Part shown: one piece after another, positions 1 to 5,828 of the stretch | Position numbering within the stretch: the stretch's first letter is position 1 | How the letters are laid out: each line of letters starts with the position of its first letter | Source: Bacillota bacterium | Lineage (GTDB): Bacteria > Bacillota > Clostridia > Oscillospirales > Acutalibacteraceae | NCBI GenBank assembly: GCA_023412845.1 | Contig: JAEZRH010000050.1 | Location: 1 to 8,751 of the forward strand | Length of the DNA: 8,751 nt | Direction: 5' to 3' | Position numbers and translations under genes: made by a program | Notes under the pieces: generated by a model | Database searches by the model: none | What the model was told of the DNA's origin: nothing | The model's input: the letters and a program-made list of their open reading frames with translations, nothing else

Positions 1-137
1 GCCTCGCCCTCCGCGCGGTCCTGATTCGCGTCGATGAGCACCATTTCGGAAAAGAGTCCGCTTTCCACAAGACTGAACGCCGAGCTCGCCCCCACAAAAC
101 CGCAGCCGATAATCGCACATTTTCTGATATCCAGCAC
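1..137 (-). CDS. ldh: L-lactate dehydrogenase, N-terminal part (gene runs off the left edge)
   Basis: Only the first 45 codons are inside the window. The protein begins (M)LDIRKCAIIGCGFVG, which holds the Rossmann NAD-binding motif GCGFVG at residues 11-16. The second strand of the fold ends in the acidic residue D36 (VLID), the usual sign of NAD rather than NADP preference. The stretch SGLFSEMVLID with DRAEGE close behind is typical of clostridial L-lactate dehydrogenases, which reduce pyruvate to L-lactate with NADH in the cytoplasm and re-oxidise NADH during fermentation. The start is GTG at 137, chosen because AAGGTGG (149-143) sits 5 bases upstream and the reading opens directly into the Rossmann strand. 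The gene starts 21 bases after the stop of the alkylation repair gene on the same strand, so read-through from that gene is possible. The catalytic His and substrate Arg lie outside the window; malate dehydrogenase is a less likely alternative. Confidence 0.85.
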   Translation of the reverse strand, partial: MLDIRKCAIIGCGFVGASSAFSLVESGLFSEMVLIDANQDRAEGE

Positions 138-158
138 AAAAACCACCTTCCCTGATAA

Positions 159-881
159 TTATTTTTCCAGCGGCTGTTTGCGCCGCTTCATCGTACGGAT
201 CTTTGCCTTGGCCGCCGCATCCACCCGGTTCGACTCGATGATTTTCTGCAGCGCCTTGTTGTAGGTCCAGCAGTCCAGCCGGCAGTCTTCAAGGTACCGC
301 AGAGTGCGCTGCGGGTCTTTGACATAACAGACCGAAACGGCCCAGGCCTCCGCCATCTTTACATAATATCCCTCGTGGCGTACTTCGTCAAGCGCCGCAA
401 ACATACGGTCGATATATTCTTCATCCGTAAAATAATTCATCAGCAGGATCACTCCGAACCGCACGGCAAACTCGCCGGGATCACCGAGATATCCGCACAG
501 GAAACCGAACGACCTCTCCCGGTTTTTCTTAAGGAACCGGAACGACGACCCGCAGATGTCGCATGAGGCCCAGCTTTTGATTTTGGGCACAAACGCCGCC
601 GCCCGGCGCAGCGCCTCGTCATAATCCATTTTGGCGAAACCGGTGACAAGCCCCTGCACTATGACCTCTTCCAGAGTGTCGTTCCGCGCCTCGTCCAGGA
701 AGCGCCTCCAATCGCCTTTCGCGATCTCTTTCGCCGCGGCGCGGAGCTGCGGCGTGCGCACGCCGAGGATCGTTTCGCCCGGAATGAGGCGCCGCTGGAA
801 GCGGGCGAACGGCTCTTCCGCAAGCACGCGCAGATATTGCAAAAAATCCTGGTACGTCATATCGGCAAGCTCCGGTTCCAT
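159..881 (-). CDS. DNA alkylation repair protein, AlkD-like HEAT-repeat DNA glycosylase
   Basis: A 240-residue, mostly helical protein of the DNA alkylation repair family (COG4912, AlkD type). Family members remove N3- and N7-alkylated purines by base excision without flipping the base. Family signatures visible are GVRTPQLR (40-47), the SWASCD segment (103-108), FAVRFGVILLMNYF (138-151), YYVKMAEAWAVSVCYVK (172-188) and YNKALQKIIESNRV (207-220). Against Bacillus cereus AlkD, the catalytic-site residues W109, D113, R148 and W187 appear to match W104, D108, R141 and W180 here, with near-identical spacing; this was aligned by eye. The length fits the family (about 230-240). The start at 881 has AAGGAG (896-891) 9 bases upstream; the later Met at residue 8 has no such site. 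The C-terminus is basic (KIRTMKRRKQ). ldh follows after 21 bases. A divergent hydrolase gene lies upstream across an AT-rich promoter region. Confidence 0.88.
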   Translation of the reverse strand: MEPELADMTYQDFLQYLRVLAEEPFARFQRRLIPGETILGVRTPQLRAAAKEIAKGDWRRFLDEARNDTLEEVIVQGLVTGFAKMDYDEALRRAAAFVPKIKSWASCDICGSSFRFLKKNRERSFGFLCGYLGDPGEFAVRFGVILLMNYFTDEEYIDRMFAALDEVRHEGYYVKMAEAWAVSVCYVKDPQRTLRYLEDCRLDCWTYNKALQKIIESNRVDAAAKAKIRTMKRRKQPLEK

Positions 882-995
882 GTTCAGTTTCTCCTTTTTC
901 GCCGCGTCAATCCCGTTTTGTTCCGAGACGGCAGCCTTCTTTCTTTAAGTCCGAATCGGCGCATGTAAATAAATCAAATATTTTAGGGCACGATA

Positions 996-1024
996 TTGAC
1001 ATATTAATAATTATACGATATAGT
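996..1024 (+). promoter_or_regulatory. Sigma-A-type promoter of the SGNH hydrolase gene
   Basis: TTGACA (996-1001) is a perfect -35 box. It is followed after exactly 17 bases by TATAGT (1019-1024), five of six matches to the -10 consensus. Transcription would start near 1031, about 55 bases before the chosen ATG at 1087. The region is strongly AT-rich in an otherwise GC-rich window. CGATAT occurs twice, at 991-996 and 1016-1021, around the spacer. Confidence 0.75.
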
Positions 1025-1043
1025 TTTAAATACAAGATGTTAA
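1015..1043 (-). promoter_or_regulatory. Possible divergent promoter for the alkylation repair gene
   Basis: On the minus strand TTAACA (1043-1038) and TATCGT (1020-1015) are 17 bases apart, with five and four matches to the -35 and -10 consensus. The -10 box overlaps the -10 of the opposing promoter (1019-1024). Transcription would begin near 1008 and leave a leader of about 127 bases. A TATAAT (1015-1010) and a TAAAAT (985-980) are alternative -10 boxes, but neither has a good -35 partner. Confidence 0.35.
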
Positions 1044-1086
1044 GATAATTGTTATTATGATGATTCGCCTGAAGGGGGAATCGAAA

Positions 1087-1782
1087 ATGGTAAATTCCGT
1101 GTGCGTGTTCGGGGATTCCGTCACAAAAGGGGTCGTTCTCGACGGCGAGAAAAAATACACCATTCTGCGGGACAGTTTTGCAAACATGATAAAGAGCAGC
1201 GCCAATCTCGTGCTGCGGAATTATTCCCGGTTCGGCTGCACCGTTTCCAAAGGGCTCGACTCTCTTCTGAAGCACCGCGCCGAACTGAAAGACTACGATT
1301 ACGTTGCGCTTGAGTTCGGCGGCAACGACTGTGACTTTAACTGGGCGGAGGTCTCCGCAACGCCGGACGGAGAGCACCAGCCGAAAACGCCGATCGATCT
1401 CTTCGTGGAAAAGTACACGCAGATGATCGAGGCCGTCAAGCATGCGGGGAGCTGCCCCGCGCTGCTTTCGCTGCCTCCCATCGACGCGCAGCGGTATTTC
1501 GCATGGATCTCCCGAGGACTGAACCCGGCGAACATCCTCAAATGGCTCGGCGACGTGGAGCGCATCTACCGCTGGCACGAAATGTACAACATTGCGGTCT
1601 GCCGGCTGGCAAAGGATACGGAAACGCCCCTGCTCGACATCAGCAGTGCCTTCCTCGAAACGTGCCATTACCAGCAGCTTATCTGCGACGACGGCATCCA
1701 CCCCAACGAAAAGGGTCATGCGCTGATCTCCCGTATTCTGGACGGCGAAATCCGCCAGTACCGGAAGGAATACGCAAGCTGA
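1087..1782 (+). CDS. SGNH/GDSL-family hydrolase (esterase/lipase fold), cytoplasmic
   Basis: A 231-residue protein with all conserved blocks of the SGNH hydrolase superfamily. Block I is VFGDS, with the nucleophile S11; block II is SRFG, with the oxyanion-hole G50; block III is FGGND, with N80; block V is DGIHPNEKGH, with the catalytic pair D202 and H205. Such enzymes hydrolyse esters, often O-acetyl groups on sugars or short acyl esters; the substrate cannot be read from the sequence. There is no signal peptide or membrane segment, so it should act inside the cell. The family-like segments LSLPPIDAQRYFAWIS (127-142) and NILKWLGDVERIYRWHE (149-165) suggest a specific clostridial subgroup. An in-frame ATG at 1057 would add 10 residues, but the start at 1087 is preferred because AGGGGGAA (1073-1080) lies 6 bases upstream and the protein then opens directly on the first strand. 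It is monocistronic, with its own promoter and terminator. Confidence 0.85.
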   Translation: MVNSVCVFGDSVTKGVVLDGEKKYTILRDSFANMIKSSANLVLRNYSRFGCTVSKGLDSLLKHRAELKDYDYVALEFGGNDCDFNWAEVSATPDGEHQPKTPIDLFVEKYTQMIEAVKHAGSCPALLSLPPIDAQRYFAWISRGLNPANILKWLGDVERIYRWHEMYNIAVCRLAKDTETPLLDISSAFLETCHYQQLICDDGIHPNEKGHALISRILDGEIRQYRKEYAS

Positions 1783-1802
1783 ACCGAAGCCGGAAGAAGA
1801 TG

Positions 1803-1835
1803 AAAACGGCGCGCTTAAAGCGCGCCGTTTTTTTT
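1803..1835 (+). terminator. Rho-independent terminator, shared by two convergent units
   Basis: The arm AAAACGGCGCGC (1803-1814), loop TTAAA and arm GCGCGCCGTTTT (1820-1831) form a perfect 12-bp stem, followed by eight T residues (1828-1835). It ends the SGNH hydrolase transcript 20 bases after that gene's stop. On the minus strand the same hairpin is followed by only four T residues (1806-1803), so it can probably also stop the convergent FAD dehydrogenase operon, less efficiently. The FAD gene's stop codon (1836-1834) lies inside the T tract. Confidence 0.9.
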
Positions 1836-3255
1836 ATCCCTTTTTCCCCGCGATATCACGCGCGACCACAACGCCGGTGACGGAGGCCTGCATCAGTCCG
1901 CGGGTGATGCCTGCGCCGTCTCCGATGGCGTAAAGGTTTTTGATCTGCGTTTCGAAATTCTCCCTGACCTCCACCTTGGAGGAATAAAACTTGACTTCGA
2001 CGCCGTAGAGCAGCGTGTTTTTGGAATACAGCCCCGGCGCGAGCTTGTCGAACGCGCGCAGGGACTCGACGATGCTGGTGAGGTGGCGGTGCGGAAGCAC
2101 AAAGGAAAGGTCGCCCGGCACGGCGGTTTTGAGCGTGGGGACCGTTGTGGATTTTTGCAGACGCGTCGCGTCGGTACGTCTGCCCATCAGCAGGTCGCCC
2201 AGGCGCTGCACCATGATTCCTCCGCCGGTCAGCATGTTGCCAAGCTGGGCGATGTAGCGCCCGTACTCAATCGGCTGGTTGAACGGCTCAGTAAAGCGCG
2301 TGGAAACGAGCATGGCGAAATTGGTGTTTTCGGTGCGGCGTTCCTCTTCCGCATAGGAGTGCCCGTTCACGACGGCGATGCCACCGCCTTCGCCGGTGTC
2401 GTAATGCTCTTCGCTGACAAGCCCGCCGGGGTTCATGCAGAAGGTACGGACGCGGTTCTCGAACGTATCCGAGTAATAAACCAGTTTGGCCTCATACAGG
2501 TTTTTGGTCAGAGGGTCCATCACGGCATTCGGCACCTCAACGCGGACGCCGATATCCACTTCGTTGTTCGCGATGGAAAGGTCATTTTCTTTTCCGATGC
2601 GGCTGAGCCACTCCGCCCCTCCCCTTCCGGGGGCAAGAACGATATACGGCGCTTCCAGCGTCTCGCGGCTGCCGTCGCGCGATGCAAGCGTCACGGCTTT
2701 GACGGTGCCGCTCTCCGTGAGGATGCTTTCCGCGGTGGTATGCTCGCGGAACTCGAAATTCGGGCGGGATGAAAGATAACCGTACATCGCCTTCAGCACC
2801 TGATAGGAGTATTCGGTGCCCATGTGGCGCACGGGGCACGGGATAAGCCGGATATTCTCTTTTTTTGCCTCATAGGCCACCTTTTCCGCAAACTTGTCGT
2901 TTTTGCCGAACACCTTGTCCGGCGCGCCGAACTGCAGATAGATGCCGTCCACATAGCGGATCAGCTTGCGGGCCTTTTCCACCGGCATGTAATCCGTAAT
3001 ATTGCCGCCGACTTCTTCTGAAAGCGAAAGCTTTCCGTCGGAAAACGCGCCGGCGCCGGCCCAGCCGTTCATGATGCTGCAGGTGGCGCAGTGGGCGCAC
3101 GCACCCGTGGTGCGCGCCGGGCAGGCTCTGCGCTCGATGGCGCTTCCGGAATCCACGACCAGCACTTTTTTGCCGGGGTCCAGCTTGTCCATCTCTAGGG
3201 CGGTAAAAATGCCGGCCGGGCCGGCGCCGACAATAATAACATCGTAATTTTTCAT
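1834..3255 (-). CDS. FAD-dependent dehydrogenase, COG2509-type NAD(P)/FAD oxidoreductase
   Basis: A 473-residue flavoprotein. The N-terminus has the dinucleotide-binding motif GAGPAG (10-15) and the acidic end of the second strand, VLVVD (31-35). The C-terminus has the second FAD contact, LYAIGDGAGITRGLMQASVTG (441-461). A middle motif, GAGAFSDGKL (67-76), is characteristic of the uncharacterised COG2509 dehydrogenases. Just before it is a cysteine cluster C45-x7-C53-x2-C56-x2-C59, spaced like a metal or Fe-S site; I recall similar cysteines in other members, but the role is not established. No membrane segment or signal peptide is seen. The reading frame is open to 3441, but the start is set at 3255: the fold begins there and the extra 62 codons overlap the upstream gene in another frame. 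The Shine-Dalgarno is poor (GTGGGAA), so translation may depend on coupling to that gene, whose stop lies 16 bases upstream. Third gene of the HAD-DUF188-FAD operon. Substrate unknown. Confidence 0.85.
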   Translation of the reverse strand: MKNYDVIIVGAGPAGIFTALEMDKLDPGKKVLVVDSGSAIERRACPARTTGACAHCATCSIMNGWAGAGAFSDGKLSLSEEVGGNITDYMPVEKARKLIRYVDGIYLQFGAPDKVFGKNDKFAEKVAYEAKKENIRLIPCPVRHMGTEYSYQVLKAMYGYLSSRPNFEFREHTTAESILTESGTVKAVTLASRDGSRETLEAPYIVLAPGRGGAEWLSRIGKENDLSIANNEVDIGVRVEVPNAVMDPLTKNLYEAKLVYYSDTFENRVRTFCMNPGGLVSEEHYDTGEGGGIAVVNGHSYAEEERRTENTNFAMLVSTRFTEPFNQPIEYGRYIAQLGNMLTGGGIMVQRLGDLLMGRRTDATRLQKSTTVPTLKTAVPGDLSFVLPHRHLTSIVESLRAFDKLAPGLYSKNTLLYGVEVKFYSSKVEVRENFETQIKNLYAIGDGAGITRGLMQASVTGVVVARDIAGKKG

Positions 3256-3271
3256 ATTCAAATTCCCACTT

Positions 3272-3715
3272 TCAGTCTTTTTGCAAAGAATCGAGCATCT
3301 GTTGCAGCACCCGGCGGAACGCCTCATCGTCTTCCGCGGTACGTTTGCGGTTCTTCCCCGCCCTGCCGCCCGCGCGCCGAATCTTCTGGCCCAGCGCGCG
3401 TTCGAACAGCAGCCGGTCCATGTTGGTACCGTCGTAGACAAGGCCGTTCTGGTTCAGGGCCTTCGCGCCCCGGCTGAGCGACATAGCCGCCACGCCGTAG
3501 TCCTGGGTCACGACGACGTCGCCCGGTTCGATCAGGTTGACAAGGCGGATATCCGCGCTGTCGCGGCCCTGGTCCACGGTGATGACCGTGCTGTAGCCGT
3601 CGTCAAGGACATGGCTGGTGTCGATCAGCATGGTAACGGGGATCCTCCGCCGTTTCGCAATGGCCACGAGGATTTCCTTCACCGGGCACGCGTCCGCATC
3701 CACAAGAATCTTCAT
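3272..3715 (-). CDS. UPF0178/DUF188 family PIN-like protein (YaiI/YqxD type)
   Basis: A 147-residue protein that matches UPF0178 (DUF188), a widespread bacterial family of unknown function with a PIN-like fold. Visible marks are the N-terminal MKILVDADACPVK with acidic D6 and D8, VDQGRDSADIRLVN, the central VVTQDYGVAAMSLSRGA, and TNMDRLLFERALGQKIRR. The tail is basic and then acidic, as in relatives. The conserved aspartates (D6, D8, the D of GRDSAD and the D of TQDYG) could bind a metal as in PIN nucleases; that is inference from the fold, not a shown activity. The start at 3715 overlaps the phosphatase stop as ATGA, which implies translational coupling. A longer reading back to 3778 would add 21 arginine-rich residues that are a shadow of the phosphatase gene. 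The length is normal for the family (about 150). Confidence 0.88.
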   Translation of the reverse strand: MKILVDADACPVKEILVAIAKRRRIPVTMLIDTSHVLDDGYSTVITVDQGRDSADIRLVNLIEPGDVVVTQDYGVAAMSLSRGAKALNQNGLVYDGTNMDRLLFERALGQKIRRAGGRAGKNRKRTAEDDEAFRRVLQQMLDSLQKD

Positions 3716-4383
3716 CCGTTCTCGCCGCTTTTGTCGCGTTCCAGCAGAGGGACGACATCTTCCAGTGTGCCGACGCACGCGTACAAAATCTTTTTAAGCG
3801 CCTCGTCGGGCTGCACAAGATCCGGCACCATGACGACTTTCGCGCCGGCGCGGCTGCCGGAGACGCAGCCGTTCGGGGAGTCTTCCAGCACCATGCAGTC
3901 CTGCGCCGGGATTCCGACCTCTTTTGCGGCGACCAGATAGATCTGAGGATCCGGCTTGCTTTTCCGGACCATATCGCCGCAGATAATGGCGTCGAAAAAG
4001 TCCGTCACATGAGCCATTTCGCAGTATTGCAGCACATGTTTTCGGCTGGTGGAAGAAGCGACGGCCAGCTTGCAGTCTCCCCGCTTTTTCAGGTAATTCA
4101 GCAGCGTGTAGAGCCCCGGTTTGACCGGCAGACCGCTCTTGAGCATTCCTTCATCCATTCGTTTCCGGTATTCTGAGTTAAACCACTCAAATGGAAAGTC
4201 TTCCCCGAAACGCCGGCAGAAAAACTTCCGGATATCACCGTCGCGCATTCCCATCGTTTCGGGCATCACCTGGGCAATTTCCCCAATGCCCCGCTCCTCG
4301 CCGAGGCTGTCCCAAAGATCGGCGATCAGCCGCTCGGTGTCGAACATCAGGCCGTCCATGTCGAACAGAACCGCACGTATCAT
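3712..4383 (-). CDS. HAD-superfamily phosphatase, subfamily IA (beta-phosphoglucomutase-like)
   Basis: A 223-residue HAD hydrolase with all four motifs. Motif I is DMDGLMFDTE, with nucleophile D8 and acid/base D10; motif II is VASST (108-112); motif III is K143 in KSKPDP; motif IV is LEDSPNG, with E167 and D168 for Mg2+. The helical cap between motifs I and II (about residues 17-85) puts it in subfamily I with the beta-phosphoglucomutase and phosphoglycolate phosphatase-like proteins. It most likely dephosphorylates a small sugar phosphate or related metabolite in the cytoplasm. The R/K-rich loop that marks true beta-phosphoglucomutases is not clearly present, so a mutase role is not claimed. 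The ATG at 4383 has AGGGAAGG (4400-4393) 9 bases upstream. It is the first gene of the minus-strand operon, about 30 bases from the predicted transcription start, and its stop overlaps the next gene's start by 4 bases. Confidence 0.88.
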   Translation of the reverse strand: MIRAVLFDMDGLMFDTERLIADLWDSLGEERGIGEIAQVMPETMGMRDGDIRKFFCRRFGEDFPFEWFNSEYRKRMDEGMLKSGLPVKPGLYTLLNYLKKRGDCKLAVASSTSRKHVLQYCEMAHVTDFFDAIICGDMVRKSKPDPQIYLVAAKEVGIPAQDCMVLEDSPNGCVSGSRAGAKVVMVPDLVQPDEALKKILYACVGTLEDVVPLLERDKSGENG

Positions 4384-4420
4384 CTGTCAAAACCTTCCCT
4401 GCTGATTTTAATCCCGTGTA

Positions 4421-4449
4421 ATCATATCATATTCCGCGGTAAAAGTTAA
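4421..4449 (-). promoter_or_regulatory. Extended -10 promoter of the HAD-DUF188-FAD operon
   Basis: On the minus strand TTAACT (4449-4444) lies 17 bases before TATGAT (4426-4421). The -10 box is preceded by TGA, which gives a TGn extended -10 element. A second, overlapping TATGAT (4431-4426) has worse spacing. Transcription should start near 4414. The promoter is back to back with that of the FMN gene, with 26 bases between their -35 boxes. Confidence 0.7.
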
Positions 4450-4475
4450 GCCGGAAAAGCAAACGGCCCGTCCGA

Positions 4476-4504
4476 TTGACGCGGCCGCCGCCGGATGCTA
4501 TACT
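4476..4504 (+). promoter_or_regulatory. Strong sigma-A-type promoter of the FMN protein gene and its leader
   Basis: TTGACG (4476-4481) is followed after exactly 17 bases by TATACT (4499-4504). TGC just before the -10 box gives an extended -10 element. Each box has five of six consensus matches. The transcription start is predicted near 4511, about 220 bases upstream of the ATG at 4733, so this unit has an unusually long leader. Confidence 0.78.
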
Positions 4505-4510
4505 GACGTT

Positions 4511-4732
4511 GAAAAACAAAATAAACTGTCGGCGGCAGGCTGAGCCTGCACGCACGGCCTGGCACATAGCCCGGTGAAAATTGAAGGCTGACTTTGCCCG
4601 GGCAGTCGGGGGACAGTTCTCCCCGGCGCAGCCGGTTGCGGCCCGGTGCTCTCCCGCCAAACAAAGTCCGAAAATTTCACCGTGCCCCACGGCGGGGCCT
4701 GGCCGCGGCGGCACGCCGTACGGAGGTTGAAA
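4511..4732 (+). ncRNA. Long structured 5' leader, candidate cis-regulatory RNA (riboswitch-like)
   Basis: This 222-base untranslated leader folds by eye into one interrupted rod of nested helices. In order they are GGCAC 4561-4565 with GTGCC 4682-4686; GGTGAAA 4573-4579 with TTTCACC 4675-4681; TT 4581-4582 with AA 4672-4673; GACTTTG 4590-4596 with CAAAGTC 4662-4668; and CCGGGC 4598-4603 with GCCCGG 4641-4646. The top carries a hairpin at 4608-4624 (GGGG and GA paired with TC and CCCC). A separate hairpin, GCAGGC-TGA-GCCTGC, lies at 4535-4549. The single-stranded segments are ATAGCCC (4566-4572), GAAGGCT (4583-4589) and a bulge at 4647-4661. An alternative hairpin, GCCCC 4684-4688 with GGGGC 4694-4698, competes with the base of the rod, as switching RNAs often do. 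I do not recognise the family with confidence. The outermost pairs and any ligand are inference; an independent small RNA is the main alternative. Confidence 0.55.
4706..4726 (+). promoter_or_regulatory. Hairpin directly before the ribosome binding site of the FMN gene
   Basis: CGGCG (4706-4710), loop GCA and CGCCG (4714-4718) form a short GC-rich hairpin that ends 3 bases before the Shine-Dalgarno GGAGG (4722-4726). The site is 6 bases from the ATG at 4733. CCGTACGG (4716-4723) is also self-complementary and includes the first two G residues of the site, so part of it could be occluded. This Shine-Dalgarno decides the start at 4733 over the in-frame GTG at 4646. Confidence 0.5.
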
Positions 4733-5755
4733 ATGACATATCAGGACGTACTTGACAACGCGCGCAAAAATATGACGCCGAACTGCAGGGTGTGCCGCGA
4801 ATGCAACGGCGTCGCCTGCCGGGGCGAAATTCCCGGCGTGGGCGGCAAAGGCAGCGGCGGCTCCTTTATCCGCAACTGCGAACAACTGAAAAAAGTCCGC
4901 GTGAACATGGACCTGATTTACGAGGACCGCGGGCAGGACACTTTGACGGAGCTGTTCGGCCGCACTTTTGCCGCGCCTGTTTTCGCGGCGCCGATCAGCG
5001 GCCTCTCGAACAACTATAACGGCCTTCTGAACGAACGCACCTACGCCGGGGCGCTCGTGCCGGGCTGCATCGGCGCGGGCTGCGCCGCGTTTACCGGCGA
5101 CGGCGCGCCGGACAACTTTCTGACCGATCCTCTGGAGGCCGTGAAAGCCGCGGGCGGCGTCGCGGTCCCCACAGTAAAGCCGTGGGAGGGCGACGTGCTG
5201 CGCAAAAAGCTGGACCTTGTGAAAGCGTCCGGTGCAATGGCCGTGGCCATGGATATCGACGCCGCGGGACTGCCCCTTCTGGCGGCGGCGGGCAAGACCG
5301 TGCACGCGAAAAGCGTCCCGGAGCTGGCGGAAATCGCCTCCTATACGGGCCGGCCGTTCCTCCTGAAAGGCATCATGACTCCGATCGGCGCGGTCAAGGC
5401 CGTCGAGTGCGGGGCCTACGGCATCGTGGTCTCGAACCACGGCGGCCGCGTAATCGACCAGACGCCCGCCACCATTGAAGTCCTGCCGGAGATCAAGGCC
5501 GTCGTCCGCGGAAAAATCAGGATTTTCGTGGACGGCGGGTTCCGCACGGGCGTCGACGTTTTCAAGGCGCTGGCTCTCGGCGCCGACGCGGTGCTGATCG
5601 GCAGGCCGTACGTCGTTGCCGCCTGCGGCGGCGGCGAGGAGGGCGTGGTCCTTTACACCAAAAAGATCATCGCCGAACTGAAGGAGACCATGAAGATGAC
5701 CGGCTGCGCCGCCATACGCGACATTACCGCCGACAAAGTGCGGATCATGAAGTAG
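4733..5755 (+). CDS. FMN-dependent alpha-hydroxy-acid oxidase-like protein with N-terminal Cys cluster
   Basis: A 340-residue TIM-barrel flavoprotein related to lactate oxidase and glycolate oxidase. The flavin-site signatures are present: LKGIMTP with K212, the active-site SNHGGR with H236 and R239, and the FMN phosphate region FVDGGFRTGVDVFKALALGADAV (265-287) followed by LIGRPYV. Two features differ from canonical enzymes. First, residues 18-29 carry C18-x2-C21-x2-C24-x4-C29, a possible metal or Fe-S site. Second, the barrel strands that normally supply a substrate Tyr (QLY) and Arg (TVDTPRLGRR-like) read VPTVKPWEGD and MDIDAAGLPL, so the usual carboxylate-binding residues seem absent. Members are often annotated as alpha-hydroxy-acid oxidising proteins, but in an anaerobe O2 is an unlikely acceptor and the substrate is open. 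The start at 4733 is set by GGAGG (4722-4726). It is monocistronic, between the structured leader and a hairpin terminator. Isopentenyl diphosphate isomerase type 2 is a related but less likely alternative. Confidence 0.82.
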   Translation: MTYQDVLDNARKNMTPNCRVCRECNGVACRGEIPGVGGKGSGGSFIRNCEQLKKVRVNMDLIYEDRGQDTLTELFGRTFAAPVFAAPISGLSNNYNGLLNERTYAGALVPGCIGAGCAAFTGDGAPDNFLTDPLEAVKAAGGVAVPTVKPWEGDVLRKKLDLVKASGAMAVAMDIDAAGLPLLAAAGKTVHAKSVPELAEIASYTGRPFLLKGIMTPIGAVKAVECGAYGIVVSNHGGRVIDQTPATIEVLPEIKAVVRGKIRIFVDGGFRTGVDVFKALALGADAVLIGRPYVVAACGGGEEGVVLYTKKIIAELKETMKMTGCAAIRDITADKVRIMK

Positions 5756-5790
5756 CGATCTTCGCGCGGTCGCACGATTCCAAACGGCAT

Positions 5791-5824
5791 GGCCGGGCGG
5801 AAGAGGTCCCGTCCGGCCGGTTTT
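5791..5824 (+). terminator. Probable Rho-independent terminator of the FMN protein gene
   Basis: GGCCGGGCGG (5791-5800), an 8-base loop and CCGTCCGGCC (5809-5818) form a 10-bp stem with a single G-U pair. GG and then TTTT (5821-5824) follow. The stem is strong but the T tract is short. It lies 35 bases after the stop at 5755, just before the end of the convergent membrane protein gene. On the minus strand no T tract follows, so it should act mainly on the plus strand. Confidence 0.7.
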
Positions 5825-5828
5825 ATGT

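Noticed and set aside
907..1719. A 270-codon minus-strand open frame across the SGNH hydrolase gene
   Set aside because: It is the antisense shadow of a gene with complete SGNH blocks. Its C-terminal part runs through the AT-rich promoter region and it has no family motif.
3256..3441. A 62-residue N-terminal extension of the FAD dehydrogenase
   Set aside because: It lies in another frame of the UPF0178 gene, is Arg- and Cys-rich without family similarity, and precedes the canonical flavoprotein start.
4561..4690. Cobalamin riboswitch in the FMN gene leader
   Set aside because: GGTGAAAATT and CCCGCC resemble parts of the B12 riboswitch, but the order is wrong. The B12 box and the GCCACTG segment are absent, and GGTGAAA pairs with TTTCACC instead.
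4561..4690. Other known RNAs in the same leader (T-box, FMN, TPP, lysine, SAM, M-box, RNase P, 6S)
   Set aside because: I could not find their hallmark sequences. The short AAAGTCCG match to RNase P RNA is isolated. 6S RNA is not fully excluded, since the shape is a long interrupted hairpin, but the direct run into a ribosome binding site favours a leader.
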